NCBI GenBank assembly: GCA_963799085.1
Contig: CAWCWA010000020.1
Coordinates: 1-64,000 of the forward strand
Origin: AP-15 sp963799085
GTDB lineage: Bacteria > Pseudomonadota > Alphaproteobacteria > ATCC43930 > CGMCC-115725
DNA: 64,000 nucleotides
Direction of reading: 5' to 3'
The notes beneath the pieces were generated by a model. The model had not been told where the DNA came from, searched no databases, and saw only the letters and a list, made by a program, of their open reading frames with translations. Position 1 is the first letter of the stretch. The number at the start of each line of letters is the position of its first letter. Shown here in pieces: positions 29,377-38,334 of the stretch. The position numbers and the translations under genes were made by a program.

Positions 29377-29919
29377 ATGACGAATTCCGTTCATCCCCAA
29401 TTGTCGCATTGCGGCGTCTATGCCCGCGACGTGTCGAAGATGGTCAATTTCTACACCGATGTCGTCGGGCTGGTCGTTTCCGACCGCGGCATCAGCAGCC
29501 GCGGCGGCGAACTCGCCTTCATGACCGCCGCCCCTGGCCACCATCACCAGTTCGTCGTCGTGTCGGGCCGCGCGCCCGAGGGGGTCAGCACCGTCAATCA
29601 GGTGTCGTTCAAGGTCGCCGATCTCGACCAGTTGAAGACGGTCTTTGGCCGCGCGCGCGACGCCGGGATCGAAACCATCCGTCAGACCAGCCACGGCAAC
29701 GCCCTCTCGTGCTATTTTCCCGACCCCGAAGGCAACATGATCGAAATCTACATGGACACGCCCTGGTACGTGCCGCAGCCGCACGGCGTGCCGATCGATC
29801 TGTCATTGCCGAACGAGGAGATCATGGCGCGGAACGAGCGGCACTGCCGCGAGACGCCGGGCTTCATGCCGCTCGCCGACTGGCAGGCCGAGGTCACGCG
29901 CCGGCTCGAACGCGCCTGA
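29377..29919 (+). CDS. VOC family ring-cleavage-type protein
   Basis: 180 residues with two glyoxalase-fold halves: LSHCGVYARDVSKMVNFYTD and NQVSFKVADLDQLKTVFGRA, with possible metal ligands His in LSHCG and Glu in GNMIEIYMDTPW. Resembles catechol 2,3-dioxygenase-like proteins. It follows the amidohydrolase pair on the same strand (105-base gap), consistent with a small aromatic catabolic unit; the substrate is not known. Confidence 0.8.
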   Translation: MTNSVHPQLSHCGVYARDVSKMVNFYTDVVGLVVSDRGISSRGGELAFMTAAPGHHHQFVVVSGRAPEGVSTVNQVSFKVADLDQLKTVFGRARDAGIETIRQTSHGNALSCYFPDPEGNMIEIYMDTPWYVPQPHGVPIDLSLPNEEIMARNERHCRETPGFMPLADWQAEVTRRLERA

Positions 29920-30167
29920 ACACCCGCCGTCGTGGCAGCGGGCGTTGGGAAAGCGGGCGTCATCGGAACCAGCGGTTCGGGCACCCGTTCGCCGTCGCTG
30001 CGAAGATGTGAAAGAAATTCCTCCGCCCCTCGCCCGCTCGTCTCCCAGCAAAACACCCAAGCAGCCTCGTAGGCGGGCGCGCCGGCGGCAACGGTTGGCG
30101 GCGCTGGCCAGGAGAGCCTGAGGAGTTGGGTTTTGATTTGGTATGGGCGCCGTAACAACCCCACTCG

Positions 30168-31567
30168 CTACACCGTCGGCTTGATGTTCTGGTTAAGGCG
30201 GAAGAGGTTGGTGGGATCGTACTTGTTTTTCAGTCCGACAAGCCGCCCGTAGTTGCGGCTGTAGGCGCCGGTTATCCGGCCGGCCTCCTCCGCGTCAAGG
30301 TGGTTCACATAGACTTCGCCGGTCGCAAAGGGCTCGATCGCGGTCCAGAATTCGCGCGTCCACTGGATGTGCCCAGTCGAACTCGGCGGCATCGGTCCAC
30401 TGCGAGATCACGTCGTAATCCCATTGGTCGTCGCGCAGCCCGAAAGCGGTTTCGTCTCGGGTCGACCCGGGTCGCGGCGCCGTGGACATGGAAGAACCCG
30501 ACCATCGACATCGGCGAGCGCATTGTTCCCGCCCGATCGACGAGGATCTCAAGCACATCGTCGCCGAGTTCCTTCAGGAAACTCGATTTCCAGTAGCGCT
30601 GCACGCCGCCATACGGGACTGCCGCGTCCAGCAGCGAATTCAGCTCGACATAGGTCATCGGGCCGATCGTGTCGGCAAGCGGCGCGCCAAACCGGCGGAG
30701 CGGCGTCATCAGTTTTTCGCCCGCGGCCCGATCGCCAATATGACCGGCTACCATGGCAACAACGGGCGCGCCCTCGGGCGAAGTCATCATTGCGGCAAAA
30801 GCGGTCAATTCGTCCGGGCAGGCGCGCGCATAGTCCCGGTAGAAGCGCAGCACCTCTGTCGCCTTCTCCCTCGGGTAAATGACCATGCCCCCCAACACCG
30901 GATCGAGGCGGTGCAGGCGGTACTCGAACGAGGTGACGACGCCGAAATTGCCGCCGCCGCCGCGCAGGCCCCAGAACAGGTCCGCGTTCTCTCCGGCGCT
31001 GGCGGTCAGAAACTCCCCCTCGGCCGTGACGACATCGGCCGACAGCAGGTTGTCGCAGCTCAGACCGTGCTTGCTCATCAGCCAGCCGAGGCCGCCCCCC
31101 AGGGTCAAGCCAGCGATGCCGGTGGTCGAGACGACCCCGCCGGTCGTTGCGAGACCGAACGCCTGCGTCTCGCGGTTGAACTCGCCCCAAGTCAGGCCGG
31201 CCTCGGCGCGGGCGGTGCGTTGGCGAGGATCGATCCGAATTCCCTTCATCGGCGACAGGTCGATCATCAGCCCGCCCTCGCACACGGCGTTGCCGGTGAT
31301 GTTGTGCCCACCGCCCTTGACCGATACCAGGATTTCGTGGCTGCGGGCAAACCGCACCGCGGCCATCACATCGCCAGCCCCGGTGCAGCGCGCGATCAAC
31401 GCCGGCCGCCGGTCAATCATGCCGTTCCAGACGCGGCGCGCCTCGTCATAGCCTGTGTCGCCGGCGCGCAGCAGCCGCCCGCGCAGACTGTCGGCAAAGT
31501 CCTGGATCGCCGCATCTTCGAGAATCTTTTCGCTGCCGCTGGTTGTGACAAAGCGCAGATCGGACAT
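30168..31567 (-). pseudogene. FAD-dependent oxidase (BBE-like), two frameshifts
   Basis: PCMH-type FAD oxidoreductase with a C-terminal berberine-bridge segment. The N-terminus (MSDLRFVTTSGSEKIL) is normal, with the flavin-binding VSVKGGGHNITGNAV (His for covalent FAD) and GGGLGWLMSKHGLSCDNLLS. The frame changes near 30460, after HVHGAATRVD, continues as DETAFGLRDDQWDYDVISQW, and changes again near 30375 before QWTREFWTAIEPF. The true C-terminus LKNKYDPTNLFRLNQNIKP ends at 30168. No internal stop is needed other than the indels, so sequencing error is possible. Confidence 0.8.
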
Positions 31568-31991
31568 GGCTTTCTCCCTGAGGCTTGCTGCCGGTCGTGG
31601 GTTTACCGGCTGGCTCAGCCGGCGTTCCCGCTATTCGGGGTCGTTGTAGGACCGAGGATCACCCCTGCCCTCGTCTTGGGCAACCGTGAATTCGCGCCTT
31701 TTTCGGCGATCACGATCGTTGGCGCGTTGGTGTTGGTCGAGGTGACGGCGGTCATCACCGGGCCGTCGGCGACCCGCAGCCCGTGGAGGTCGTACATGCG
31801 CGGTGCGGAGGCCCGGCTTTCACCAGGAAGACGATAGAGGGTTTCCGTTTCCGCGAGGGCAGCCTGATTTCTTCACAGCTTCGAACGCTGGAATCAGGAA
31901 TGGTCGGCGTTAGCTGTTTTAGCTGTTATTTGCAACGAATTTACAGCAAAAATTCAGGCCATGGTCCCGCTCTCCTCGTTTCGCGCCTCGA
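31568..31991. other. Intergenic region before AraC regulator 1
   Basis: 424 bases between the divergent FAD oxidase and AraC-type gene. A 60-codon frame on the minus strand (31797-31615) has no recognisable domain and I do not call it. The last 100 bases are AT-richer than the surroundings and likely hold the regulator promoter. Confidence 0.35.
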
Positions 31992-33140
31992 ATGCCGGCC
32001 GACGCGACGATAGCTATCATGCAATTATGGCAATTTTTGCGTCGGCGGGCCTCCGTAGGACATTTGACGCACATCAACGACGCTCGTACGGTCGCGTACG
32101 GTAGGGGATTCGTCCCTGATTCGCCCGAGGTCGGGATGCTTTCGAGCACTGTTCGCACGTATGCAGATCCTGACATGTATTTTGCGGGTATTCGAAATCT
32201 GCAGATTGACGGCGTAATTACAAAACGCGGCGAATTCCGCGCGGAATCAACGCGTATCGACCTGCACCGCCTTTGGATGCACCGTTTCGACGAGAGCCTG
32301 CCGCGGATCATGAGGGTAACGCCGAGCCAGAAGCGGTTGGTGATCCTATTTGCGACCAATTCTAATCAGCCGAAGATGCGGGTCAGCGGGATCGAAACAT
32401 CGCAGGATCAAATCACAGTGATCGGATCGCACGGGCCGTATTACCTTCGATCCTCTGCGGCCTGCGGCTGGGGCACCATGTCGCTGACGCCCGAGGACCT
32501 CGCCGCCGCCAGCGAGGCCATCATTGGGCGCCCATTGACGCCGCCCTCATTCCCTCGATGGACCAGCCCGCCTGCATCTGTTTCGTCTCGGCTGTTGCAG
32601 CTGCACGAAGCGGCGGGCCACCTTGCGAAGACGGCCCCCGACATTCTCGCGAAACCAGAAGTAGCACGAGCGATCGAGGAGGCATTGGTCGAAGCAATGA
32701 TCTTGTGTTTGACCGAAGGCTATCCAAATGATTTGCGCAATGTCCATCGGCATCGCGCAACCGTGATGCAACGTCTGGAGGAGGTCCTGAAAACAAGCCC
32801 CGATAGGCCTCTTTATATGCCCCAGCTCTGCGCGATTGTTGGCGCTTCCTATACGGCGCTGCACGATTGTTGCCAGGAATATCTCGGCATGAGTCCGAAG
32901 CGCTATCTGTGGCTGCGGCGGATGCACCTGGTGCGCCGGGCGTTACAGAGCGCGGATGCGGAGAAGACGACCGTGACCGGGATCGCCACCGATTATGGCT
33001 TCTGGGAATTGGGCCGCTTTTCGGTCGCCTACCGGTCACTATTCGGAGAACCACCCTCGGCGGCATTGCGTCGACCTCCCGAAGCCTCAAAACCGGCCGA
33101 AATCATCGAGCCAGAGTGGAAATTCGTTAGATCCGCATAG
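31992..33140 (+). CDS. AraC family transcriptional regulator 1
   Basis: 382 residues from the first start, or about 334 from ATG 32136 (MLSSTVRTYADPDMYFAG), which has GAGG upstream and fits the family better. The C-terminal AraC HTH: RPLYMPQLCAIVGASYTALH, then CCQEYLGMSPKRYLWLRRMH and the second helix-turn-helix VTGIATDYGFWELGRFSVAYR. The N-terminal sensing domain is unlike sugar-binding types. The protein ends KFVRSA, a tail shared with four other sites nearby. Target genes are unknown. Confidence 0.85.
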   Translation: MPADATIAIMQLWQFLRRRASVGHLTHINDARTVAYGRGFVPDSPEVGMLSSTVRTYADPDMYFAGIRNLQIDGVITKRGEFRAESTRIDLHRLWMHRFDESLPRIMRVTPSQKRLVILFATNSNQPKMRVSGIETSQDQITVIGSHGPYYLRSSAACGWGTMSLTPEDLAAASEAIIGRPLTPPSFPRWTSPPASVSSRLLQLHEAAGHLAKTAPDILAKPEVARAIEEALVEAMILCLTEGYPNDLRNVHRHRATVMQRLEEVLKTSPDRPLYMPQLCAIVGASYTALHDCCQEYLGMSPKRYLWLRRMHLVRRALQSADAEKTTVTGIATDYGFWELGRFSVAYRSLFGEPPSAALRRPPEASKPAEIIEPEWKFVRSA

Positions 33141-33142
33141 GC
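33120..33142 (+). repeat. Shared gene-tail repeat, copy 1
   Basis: AAATTCGTTAGATCCGCATAG and two more bases; in frame it encodes KFVRSA-stop at the end of AraC regulator 1. Related copies: 33926-33955 (minus strand), 34038-34060, 34590-34612, 35661-35683. Confidence 0.65.
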
Positions 33143-33218
33143 ACCTGGATCCGACGCAAAATGCTCCGCCTGCGCTTGTGCCGCCGACCCCGATACCGGA
33201 GTTCTGGCCGAGGCGTGA

Positions 33219-33833
33219 TCAGGCGGCCGACGACGCGGCCTGGGATAGCTTACTCGCTTCCAGGGCTCGGACGAACTCACCGGACCCGGCACCCCATTTC
33301 GTGAAAACCCTGAGCGCTGCGGTAAATGGCACATCCACAGGGTGCACTCGCTCTGGCGGCAGGATGTATACCGCTCCAGCCATTGGCGTCGGCACTGAGG
33401 GCACCAGCACCGTAAAGGAACCATTTTGCAATTCCTCGACAATCAGTGCCGGAACCAGTGCCTCCTCAATCTCGGCGAGACAGGGCGCGAACGCCGGGTC
33501 GTCCGCCTCACCCATGACGCGCCCGGTGAGGCCGCGCAGCAGCGTGTAGCCGGGGAGCCTTTGTAGCACCCTCCGCTCGATGACATTCTTCGCTCGTAAA
33601 CCCGCCCTGGTACGGACGATCAAACCGGCGATAAAGCAAATGACGGCGAGTAGTAGGATCGCCAGGATCTCCTCAAACTTCACCGAACCGGGGATTGCAG
33701 CGGTGATCGGCTTTACCGCGGACACAAGACCTTGTAACGCCTTCAAGATCAACAGCACCGCGATATAGACCGGCAGAACAATGAGCAATCCGCCGATCAG
33801 CGTGGTTTTGATGAATTCAGCAATCGTTCTCAT
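33219..33833 (-). CDS. DUF502 family membrane protein
   Basis: 204 residues with two membrane helices near the N-terminus (TTLIGGLLIVLPVYIAVLLI and ILAILLLAVICFIAGLIV) separated by a short loop, then a soluble part with GYTLLRGLTGRVMG and the conserved FTVLVPSVPTPMAGAVYILP block. Inner-membrane location. Function of the family is unknown. Confidence 0.85.
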   Translation of the reverse strand: MRTIAEFIKTTLIGGLLIVLPVYIAVLLILKALQGLVSAVKPITAAIPGSVKFEEILAILLLAVICFIAGLIVRTRAGLRAKNVIERRVLQRLPGYTLLRGLTGRVMGEADDPAFAPCLAEIEEALVPALIVEELQNGSFTVLVPSVPTPMAGAVYILPPERVHPVDVPFTAALRVFTKWGAGSGEFVRALEASKLSQAASSAA

Positions 33834-33925
33834 CTGGGTCTTGCTCCATATAGGCGACCGCCCAGTTTAGGCCGGGCGGACACAGCTTGGCATGAGACAA
33901 GGTTAACTCCCTGATTTCTCCGCCG

Positions 33926-33955
33926 CCTATGCAGAAATCACGAATTTTACGGAGC
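33926..33955 (-). repeat. Shared gene-tail repeat, copy 2 (orphan)
   Basis: On the minus strand it reads GTAAAATTCGTGATTTCTGC then ATAG, encoding VKFVISA-stop, with GGCGG following. It is not attached to an AraC gene. Confidence 0.6.
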
Positions 33956-34037
33956 AGCGTGTGGCGCTGCCGGTGCGAGCATAACCAGTGCTTTCGCCCG
34001 CGGGAGAGTCGTTTCGCGTCGCATACAAGCTCTGATG

Positions 34038-34060
34038 CTGCAAATTTGTGGAAAATGCAT
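34038..34060 (+). repeat. Shared gene-tail repeat, copy 3 (orphan)
   Basis: AAATTTGTGGAAAATGCATAG, encoding KFVENA-stop, followed by GCGGCG. No gene body precedes it. Confidence 0.55.
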
Positions 34061-34181
34061 AGGCGGCGCGGTCAGCCGATGGTCTTTTGTGGCGGCGCAA
34101 CGGTGGAGGATGAGTGGAAGGTAATTGCAGGCCGCGCTCGCGCTGCCTGACAAGGGATGGATCAACCCCGGTGGGAGACCA

Positions 34182-34508
34182 ATGCAACCAAGGAAAATCA
34201 GGCGCCTCTTCTTCGTCGAACTCTTCCGGGTTGTTGGCTTGATCTGGCCGATCCTTTCCGGGGTTCTTTTCGCGATGGTGGGACCCGGACTCTTGATCGG
34301 GCAGATAGAGGGGTGGCGCGTCGTTGACGCTCTCTATTTCACCTTTGTGACGGGTCTCACCATCGGTTACGGCGATTTGACGCCGCGACATGTTGCGTCA
34401 CGGTTGCTGGCGGTGGTGATTGGCTTTGCCGGGATCGTGCTGACCGGCCTCGTCGCGGCGGTAGCCGTGGAGGCGCTCCGGGCAACGGCCCGCGATGCTG
34501 GAGAATGA
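34182..34508 (+). CDS. Two-TM potassium-channel-like protein
   Basis: 108 residues from ATG 34182, which has GGTGGGAG upstream; a TTG start further up is rejected. Two membrane helices (about 14-40 and 76-98) flank a canonical K+ channel pore loop FVTGLTIGYGDLTPRH with the TIGYG filter. No RCK domain. Probably forms a tetrameric channel. Confidence 0.85.
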   Translation: MQPRKIRRLFFVELFRVVGLIWPILSGVLFAMVGPGLLIGQIEGWRVVDALYFTFVTGLTIGYGDLTPRHVASRLLAVVIGFAGIVLTGLVAAVAVEALRATARDAGE

Positions 34509-34544
34509 AACAGGTAAAGGGTAGGCTGACCGCCGCGACTAACT

Positions 34545-34615
34545 GCGGGACGAAGCCTCAGGACCAGCAAAAATCATCGAGCCGGCTGGAAATCCGTTAA
34601 ATCTGCATAGGCATC
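34545..34615 (+). pseudogene. Relic of an AraC gene 3' end
   Basis: GAAGCCTCAGGACC, then AAATCATCGAGCC and TGGAAATCCGTTAAATCTGC-ATAG match the 3' end of AraC regulator 1 (about 33081-33140) almost base for base and would encode the same tail as KSVKSA-stop. No body precedes it. Includes the shared-tail repeat copy 4 (34590-34612). Confidence 0.6.
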
Positions 34616-34662
34616 GTGACCGGGGGATCTACCCTCAACTCGGGCAAAATACTCGGCCTGTA

Positions 34663-35661
34663 TTGGTGGATCTTCGGTTATTGCAGAGAAGTGAATGCCT
34701 GGAGGCGGCACGCGCACGTTCCTCGAACCGCGATCACTACGAGGCGAGCCTGCGTCAGGCACAAATCGAAATCCTCCTGGCATTAGGCCCCAAGTTCAAG
34801 GCTCGACTGACCTGGGCGGAGCTGCACGATCTGCAGGTGCTGCGGTGCGAGGAAGACTTTCCGCGGGTTGCTTATGTTTGTCTGGGGCCGCAGCTCTCTT
34901 TCCTGACCTTTCCGGCAGATTCCGGGCCACAGCCCGTATGGGGCGGGACGGAATTGCGGCCAGGCGAGATCGTGTTCCACGGCCGCAGCGAGCGTCTGCA
35001 TCAGGCAACGCCAGCCTCCTTCGTGTGGAACGTGATAGCGCTGGATCCGGCACAGCTCGAACAATATGGCCGGGTTCTCTCCGGAACGCCTTTCTCCTTG
35101 CCATCGAAGGGAAAAATCCTGCGCCCCTCCGCGCGCGATGGGGCGCGTCTGCGGCGCCTGCATACGCAAGTCTGCCGCCTCGCCGAGACAAAGCCAAAAT
35201 TATTGGCGCACACGGAGGTCGCCCGCGCCATCGAGCAAAGTTTGATCCAGACGGTGGTCGCCTGCCTGACCGCCGCCAGCACGCGAACCGACGGCCCGAC
35301 CAAACGTCGTCACGCCAGGATCATGATCAGGTTGGAGGAGGTGCTTATGGCGCATCTCGGCGACCGTCTGCACATGTCCGAACTGTGCGGGCTGATTGGG
35401 GTGACGGAGGGGACCCTGCGCTCGTGTTGCGCCGAATTCATTGGCATGAGCCCGATCCAGTATGTGCTGGTGCGCCGATTGAGCCGGGCGCGTATCGCGT
35501 TGCGTGACGCCGATCCCGACGGGGCAAACCTCTTGGAGCTTGTCCGCGGCTTCGGTTTCGCGGAGCTCGGACGTTTCGAGGCGGCCTACCGAGCGGCCTT
35601 CAGCGAGACCCCGCTGGCTACCCTCCAACGTGCTCCAGCGCCGCGGTTCATCAACCCCTAA
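34663..35661 (+). CDS. AraC family transcriptional regulator 2
   Basis: 332 residues, same architecture as regulator 1: an N-terminal sensing half, then the AraC HTH with HLGDRLHMSELCGLIGVTEG, CCAEFIGMSPIQYVLVRRLS and VRGFGFAELGRFEAAYR. It ends FINP-stop, but a one-base shift at the stop would extend it to the shared tail KSVISA-stop at 35683, so its original end may have been lost. Confidence 0.85.
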   Translation: MVDLRLLQRSECLEAARARSSNRDHYEASLRQAQIEILLALGPKFKARLTWAELHDLQVLRCEEDFPRVAYVCLGPQLSFLTFPADSGPQPVWGGTELRPGEIVFHGRSERLHQATPASFVWNVIALDPAQLEQYGRVLSGTPFSLPSKGKILRPSARDGARLRRLHTQVCRLAETKPKLLAHTEVARAIEQSLIQTVVACLTAASTRTDGPTKRRHARIMIRLEEVLMAHLGDRLHMSELCGLIGVTEGTLRSCCAEFIGMSPIQYVLVRRLSRARIALRDADPDGANLLELVRGFGFAELGRFEAAYRAAFSETPLATLQRAPAPRFINP

Positions 35662-35683
35662 AATCCGTCATTTCTGCATAGCC
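35661..35683 (+). repeat. Shared gene-tail repeat, copy 5
   Basis: AAAATCCGTCATTTCTGCATAG directly after the AraC regulator 2 stop; in a neighbouring frame it encodes KSVISA-stop. Confidence 0.6.
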
Positions 35684-35798
35684 GCCGGCGAACTCCGCTG
35701 GTTAGGCTTCGAGAACGGGCCGAGCTTTGCCTCTCCGGCAGAACATCGGAGACAGGGCCGGAAACACCCCTGACTATCGACACAAAGGAGAAGGATAC

Positions 35799-36341
35799 AT
35801 GAAGGGAGTAAACGCAATCCTGAGCGCGTCCGCGTTGGTCGTCGCTCTTTCCCTGCCCAGCTGGGCGCAGGTCAAACATCTCCCAACGGAGACAATCACC
35901 CTTTCGGGCACTGTGGAGACCATCGATCATTCCAAGCACGTCATGAACGTCAAGACGGCCGATGGCAATTTCGTGACGGTCGACGTACCCCAAAATGCGA
36001 AGCGGTTCGATGAGCTCAAGGTCGGGGACAAGGTGTCGGCGACCTATAACAACAATGTCTGGGCGAGACTGAAGCCGCCCGGTGAGGCCGCGGTCGATAC
36101 AGGGAGCAAAACCTCCTCTATGGGACAGGAGGCGCGACCGGGAGGCACGGCAGTCATAGAGAGAACAATGACCGCGACCGTCGCCGCCATCGACAAAGGC
36201 GCATCGTCGATCACCTTCGTTGGTCCGAACGGCTGGAAATACAGCCGACGCGTCGTCGATCCGGATGTGCTCGACAAGGTCAAGGTTGGAGACCAAATCG
36301 ACATCACCTGGAACACAGACGTCACGGTTTCGGTGCAGTAA
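35799..36341 (+). CDS. Exported protein with two related beta domains
   Basis: 180 residues from ATG 35799 (AAAGGAGAAGG just upstream; an earlier start is rejected). Signal peptide MKGVNAILSASALVVALSLP, cleaved near SWAQ. Two parts of similar design: SGTVETIDHSKHVMNVKTAD followed by KVGDKVSATYNN, and ATVAAIDKGASSITFVGPNG followed by KVGDQIDITWN. Typical of small periplasmic proteins of unknown function. Confidence 0.75.
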   Translation: MKGVNAILSASALVVALSLPSWAQVKHLPTETITLSGTVETIDHSKHVMNVKTADGNFVTVDVPQNAKRFDELKVGDKVSATYNNNVWARLKPPGEAAVDTGSKTSSMGQEARPGGTAVIERTMTATVAAIDKGASSITFVGPNGWKYSRRVVDPDVLDKVKVGDQIDITWNTDVTVSVQ

Positions 36342-36375
36342 CTCTTTGGTCAAAGTGAAATTCAGGAGGTTGAAC

Positions 36376-36626
36376 ATGACTTCAGAAGTTGCAGCGAAAA
36401 TGGTCCCGCGTCGAAGGATTTGCCCTTTTTCGGATTGGCGGCCGCGGCGAGCCTCGCCCTGCGATACACAGCCGCCGAGGCGCAAACCTCCGGCATGGAA
36501 AGGCGCCATGAGCGGCGCAAAGGGCGCGTCGAGCGGCGTTACGAGCGGCGCGGCGGTACACCTGCATCAAAACAGCCCGCGCAAGGCCAACCTGCGCAAG
36601 GCGACCCAGCAGCTCAGAAACAGTAG
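36376..36626 (+). pseudogene. Small exported Arg/Gln-rich protein, frame uncertain
   Basis: CAGGAGG precedes ATG 36376, whose frame starts MTSEVAAKMVPRRR. A signal-peptide-like FFGLAAAASLALRYTAAEAQ and an Arg/Glu-rich body (MERRHERRKGRVERRYERRG) lie in another frame that ends at TAG 36626. A frameshift near 36420 would join them. Alternatively translation starts at TTG 36420. Confidence 0.45.
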
Positions 36627-36649
36627 TTGGCCTGAATAGGAGAAACAAG

Positions 36650-37099
36650 ATGAAACGCTCTTTCTTGTTATTCGTATCCGTCCTGACACTCATTGGTTGC
36701 GCTCAACAGCAACCCGCACCTTCGGCGACGGCGGCGGGCGCGATAACGCCGACCAGCTACGCGGCAGGCTCGGCCGCCAACACAACGACCGCCTTCGACG
36801 GAACGTGGGTCGGTGGCGAGGTGCACAATATGAGCAAGGGCAGCGCCCTACAGGGGGCCGGGGAAGGCTCCGCAACCTGCCCGCAATACGCTGCCCCGCC
36901 TCTGACCATTTCCAACGGCCTCGCACAGTTCGACGTGCAAAACATCCGATTTCAGGGATATGTGACGCCACAAGGCGTGCTCACGATGCGGACCGGCGTT
37001 GGTCAAAGGTTTGAGGGCCAAATAGATGCACAAAACGTGCTCCGAGGCAGAGTAATCGGAGCTTGCGTATATGACGCGACCTGGCATAAGAGCGCCTAG
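36650..37099 (+). CDS. Putative lipoprotein
   Basis: 149 residues. Signal MKRSFLLFVSVLTLIGCAQQ with lipobox LIGC, so lipid-anchored at Cys17. A low-complexity linker follows, then a compact domain with FDGTWVGGEV, a Cys at ATCPQY and a Cys in RVIGACVYD, perhaps a disulfide. AGGAG is upstream. Confidence 0.75.
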   Translation: MKRSFLLFVSVLTLIGCAQQQPAPSATAAGAITPTSYAAGSAANTTTAFDGTWVGGEVHNMSKGSALQGAGEGSATCPQYAAPPLTISNGLAQFDVQNIRFQGYVTPQGVLTMRTGVGQRFEGQIDAQNVLRGRVIGACVYDATWHKSA

Positions 37100-37315
37100 C
37101 CATAAAAATAGCGCCATCGCCGACGCCCAGTCTATGTAGCGCCGACTGTGGTCGCGTGATGCGTCGGCGATCGACGTCATTTCTGGTCGATCTTTATTCC
37201 AAGTCCACTCGAAAGTTGGCGACCCGAGGCGTGTAAATTGACATGGTTCGGTGATCCGGACCAATGATGCCCCGGCGGGGCCACGCTTGCAGGCTCAGAA
37301 GGAAAGGGCAAACAG

Positions 37316-37711
37316 ATGCGATCGTATCGACTTCGGGCCACAATATTGGCGGTGGCTTGTCTGACATCGGCCGGCCCGGCATTGGCCCAGAACCCTTCGA
37401 CCACCCCTGCCGCGCCGGCGCAGAGCGCGCCGACGCCGCCCGCCGATGATCCGACCTTCCTGGATGGGTTGCGCAGGGTCGGCGTCATGGCGGGCCAAGT
37501 GGTCGAATGCTCGTCCGACGCGGATAAGCAGGAACAGATCTCGCGAGCAATGGAATTGGCCAGCCAGATCGCGATCCATTTTGGCCTCAAGGCGGCTTTC
37601 ACCTTTGCCGGCGCCCTCGGCTACGGCTCCGGACATCCATTCGACAAGGCCACCTGCAGCCAGGCGATCGAGGGCTGGAAGCAGATCCAAGCCAAATACC
37701 TCAACAAGTGA
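37316..37711 (+). CDS. Small exported protein
   Basis: 131 residues. Signal peptide (LRATILAVACLTSAGPALA), a Pro/Ala-rich linker to about residue 46, then a helical domain with two Cys (VVECSSD and ATCSQA). GAAAGG lies upstream. Family not recognised. Confidence 0.65.
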   Translation: MRSYRLRATILAVACLTSAGPALAQNPSTTPAAPAQSAPTPPADDPTFLDGLRRVGVMAGQVVECSSDADKQEQISRAMELASQIAIHFGLKAAFTFAGALGYGSGHPFDKATCSQAIEGWKQIQAKYLNK

Positions 37712-37722
37712 GGTCTCTAATC

Positions 37723-38225
37723 ATGAAACAACTGCTGATCTATCTCGTGCCGGTCGCGCTGATGGCGACCGCCGCATCGGCCGCCCCGTCATCTGGATGG
37801 AGCGGGATAGGGGCTTTCGATCTTGCTGCCGGGACCAGTGCGGGCAAGGGCGCGCCATTGGTTCTGGTGCAGCGTGGCGGCGGCGGCAACCGAGGCGGCG
37901 GCGGCGGAACCGGGGCAACGTCAACCGGAGCAGCGCCAACCGGGGCAATTTCAACAGCGGCAACTTTCAGCGCGACGTATCCAACCGCAACGTCGCCACA
38001 AACCGCAACGTCGCGGCGAACCGCAATGCAAGCGGCAACGTCAATGTGAACCGCAACGTCGCGGTCAGCGGCGGTGGCGGCTATAACGACGGACCCAACT
38101 GGGGCGGCGTCGCCGCCGGCGTCGCGGTCGGCGCCGGTGTGGCGGCGATGGCGAGCAGTGCCGCCGCCGCATCCTCTCCCTCTTACCCGCCGCCGCCCTA
38201 TCAGTACTACCCCTCCGGCTACTGA
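37723..38225 (+). pseudogene. Exported Gly/Asn-repeat protein, frameshifted
   Basis: Signal peptide MKQLLIYLVPVALMATAASA in the first frame up to a Gly-rich run (RGGGGNRGGGGG). The rest follows in another frame: an Asn/Arg-rich repeat (NRNVATNRNVAANRNA), then GVAAGVAVGAGVAAMASSAA and a Pro/Tyr-rich end PPPPYQYYPSGY at 38225. The switch is in the GGC repeat near 37905. The low-complexity tract makes both real slippage and a sequencing error plausible. Confidence 0.6.
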
Positions 38226-38334
38226 TCGCTGGCACCCGCCGGAACGCCGCATCGCCTATAGACGCGCGCAAATCGGGCGGCAAAAGGTCAAGGCCGACTT
38301 AAACTCCTAGCCATGGCCGGTGGATTCTTCTGGC

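Noticed and set aside
25900..29784. 1294-codon minus-strand open frame
   Set aside because: It lies antisense to six well-supported genes (part of the hydroxyacid dehydrogenase strand aside), with no recognisable domain and codon bias mirrored from the real genes.
33927..34391. Minus-strand frame over the K+ channel gene
   Set aside because: Opposite a clear TIGYG pore protein. Only its last residues (KFVISA) are of interest and are listed as a gene-tail repeat.
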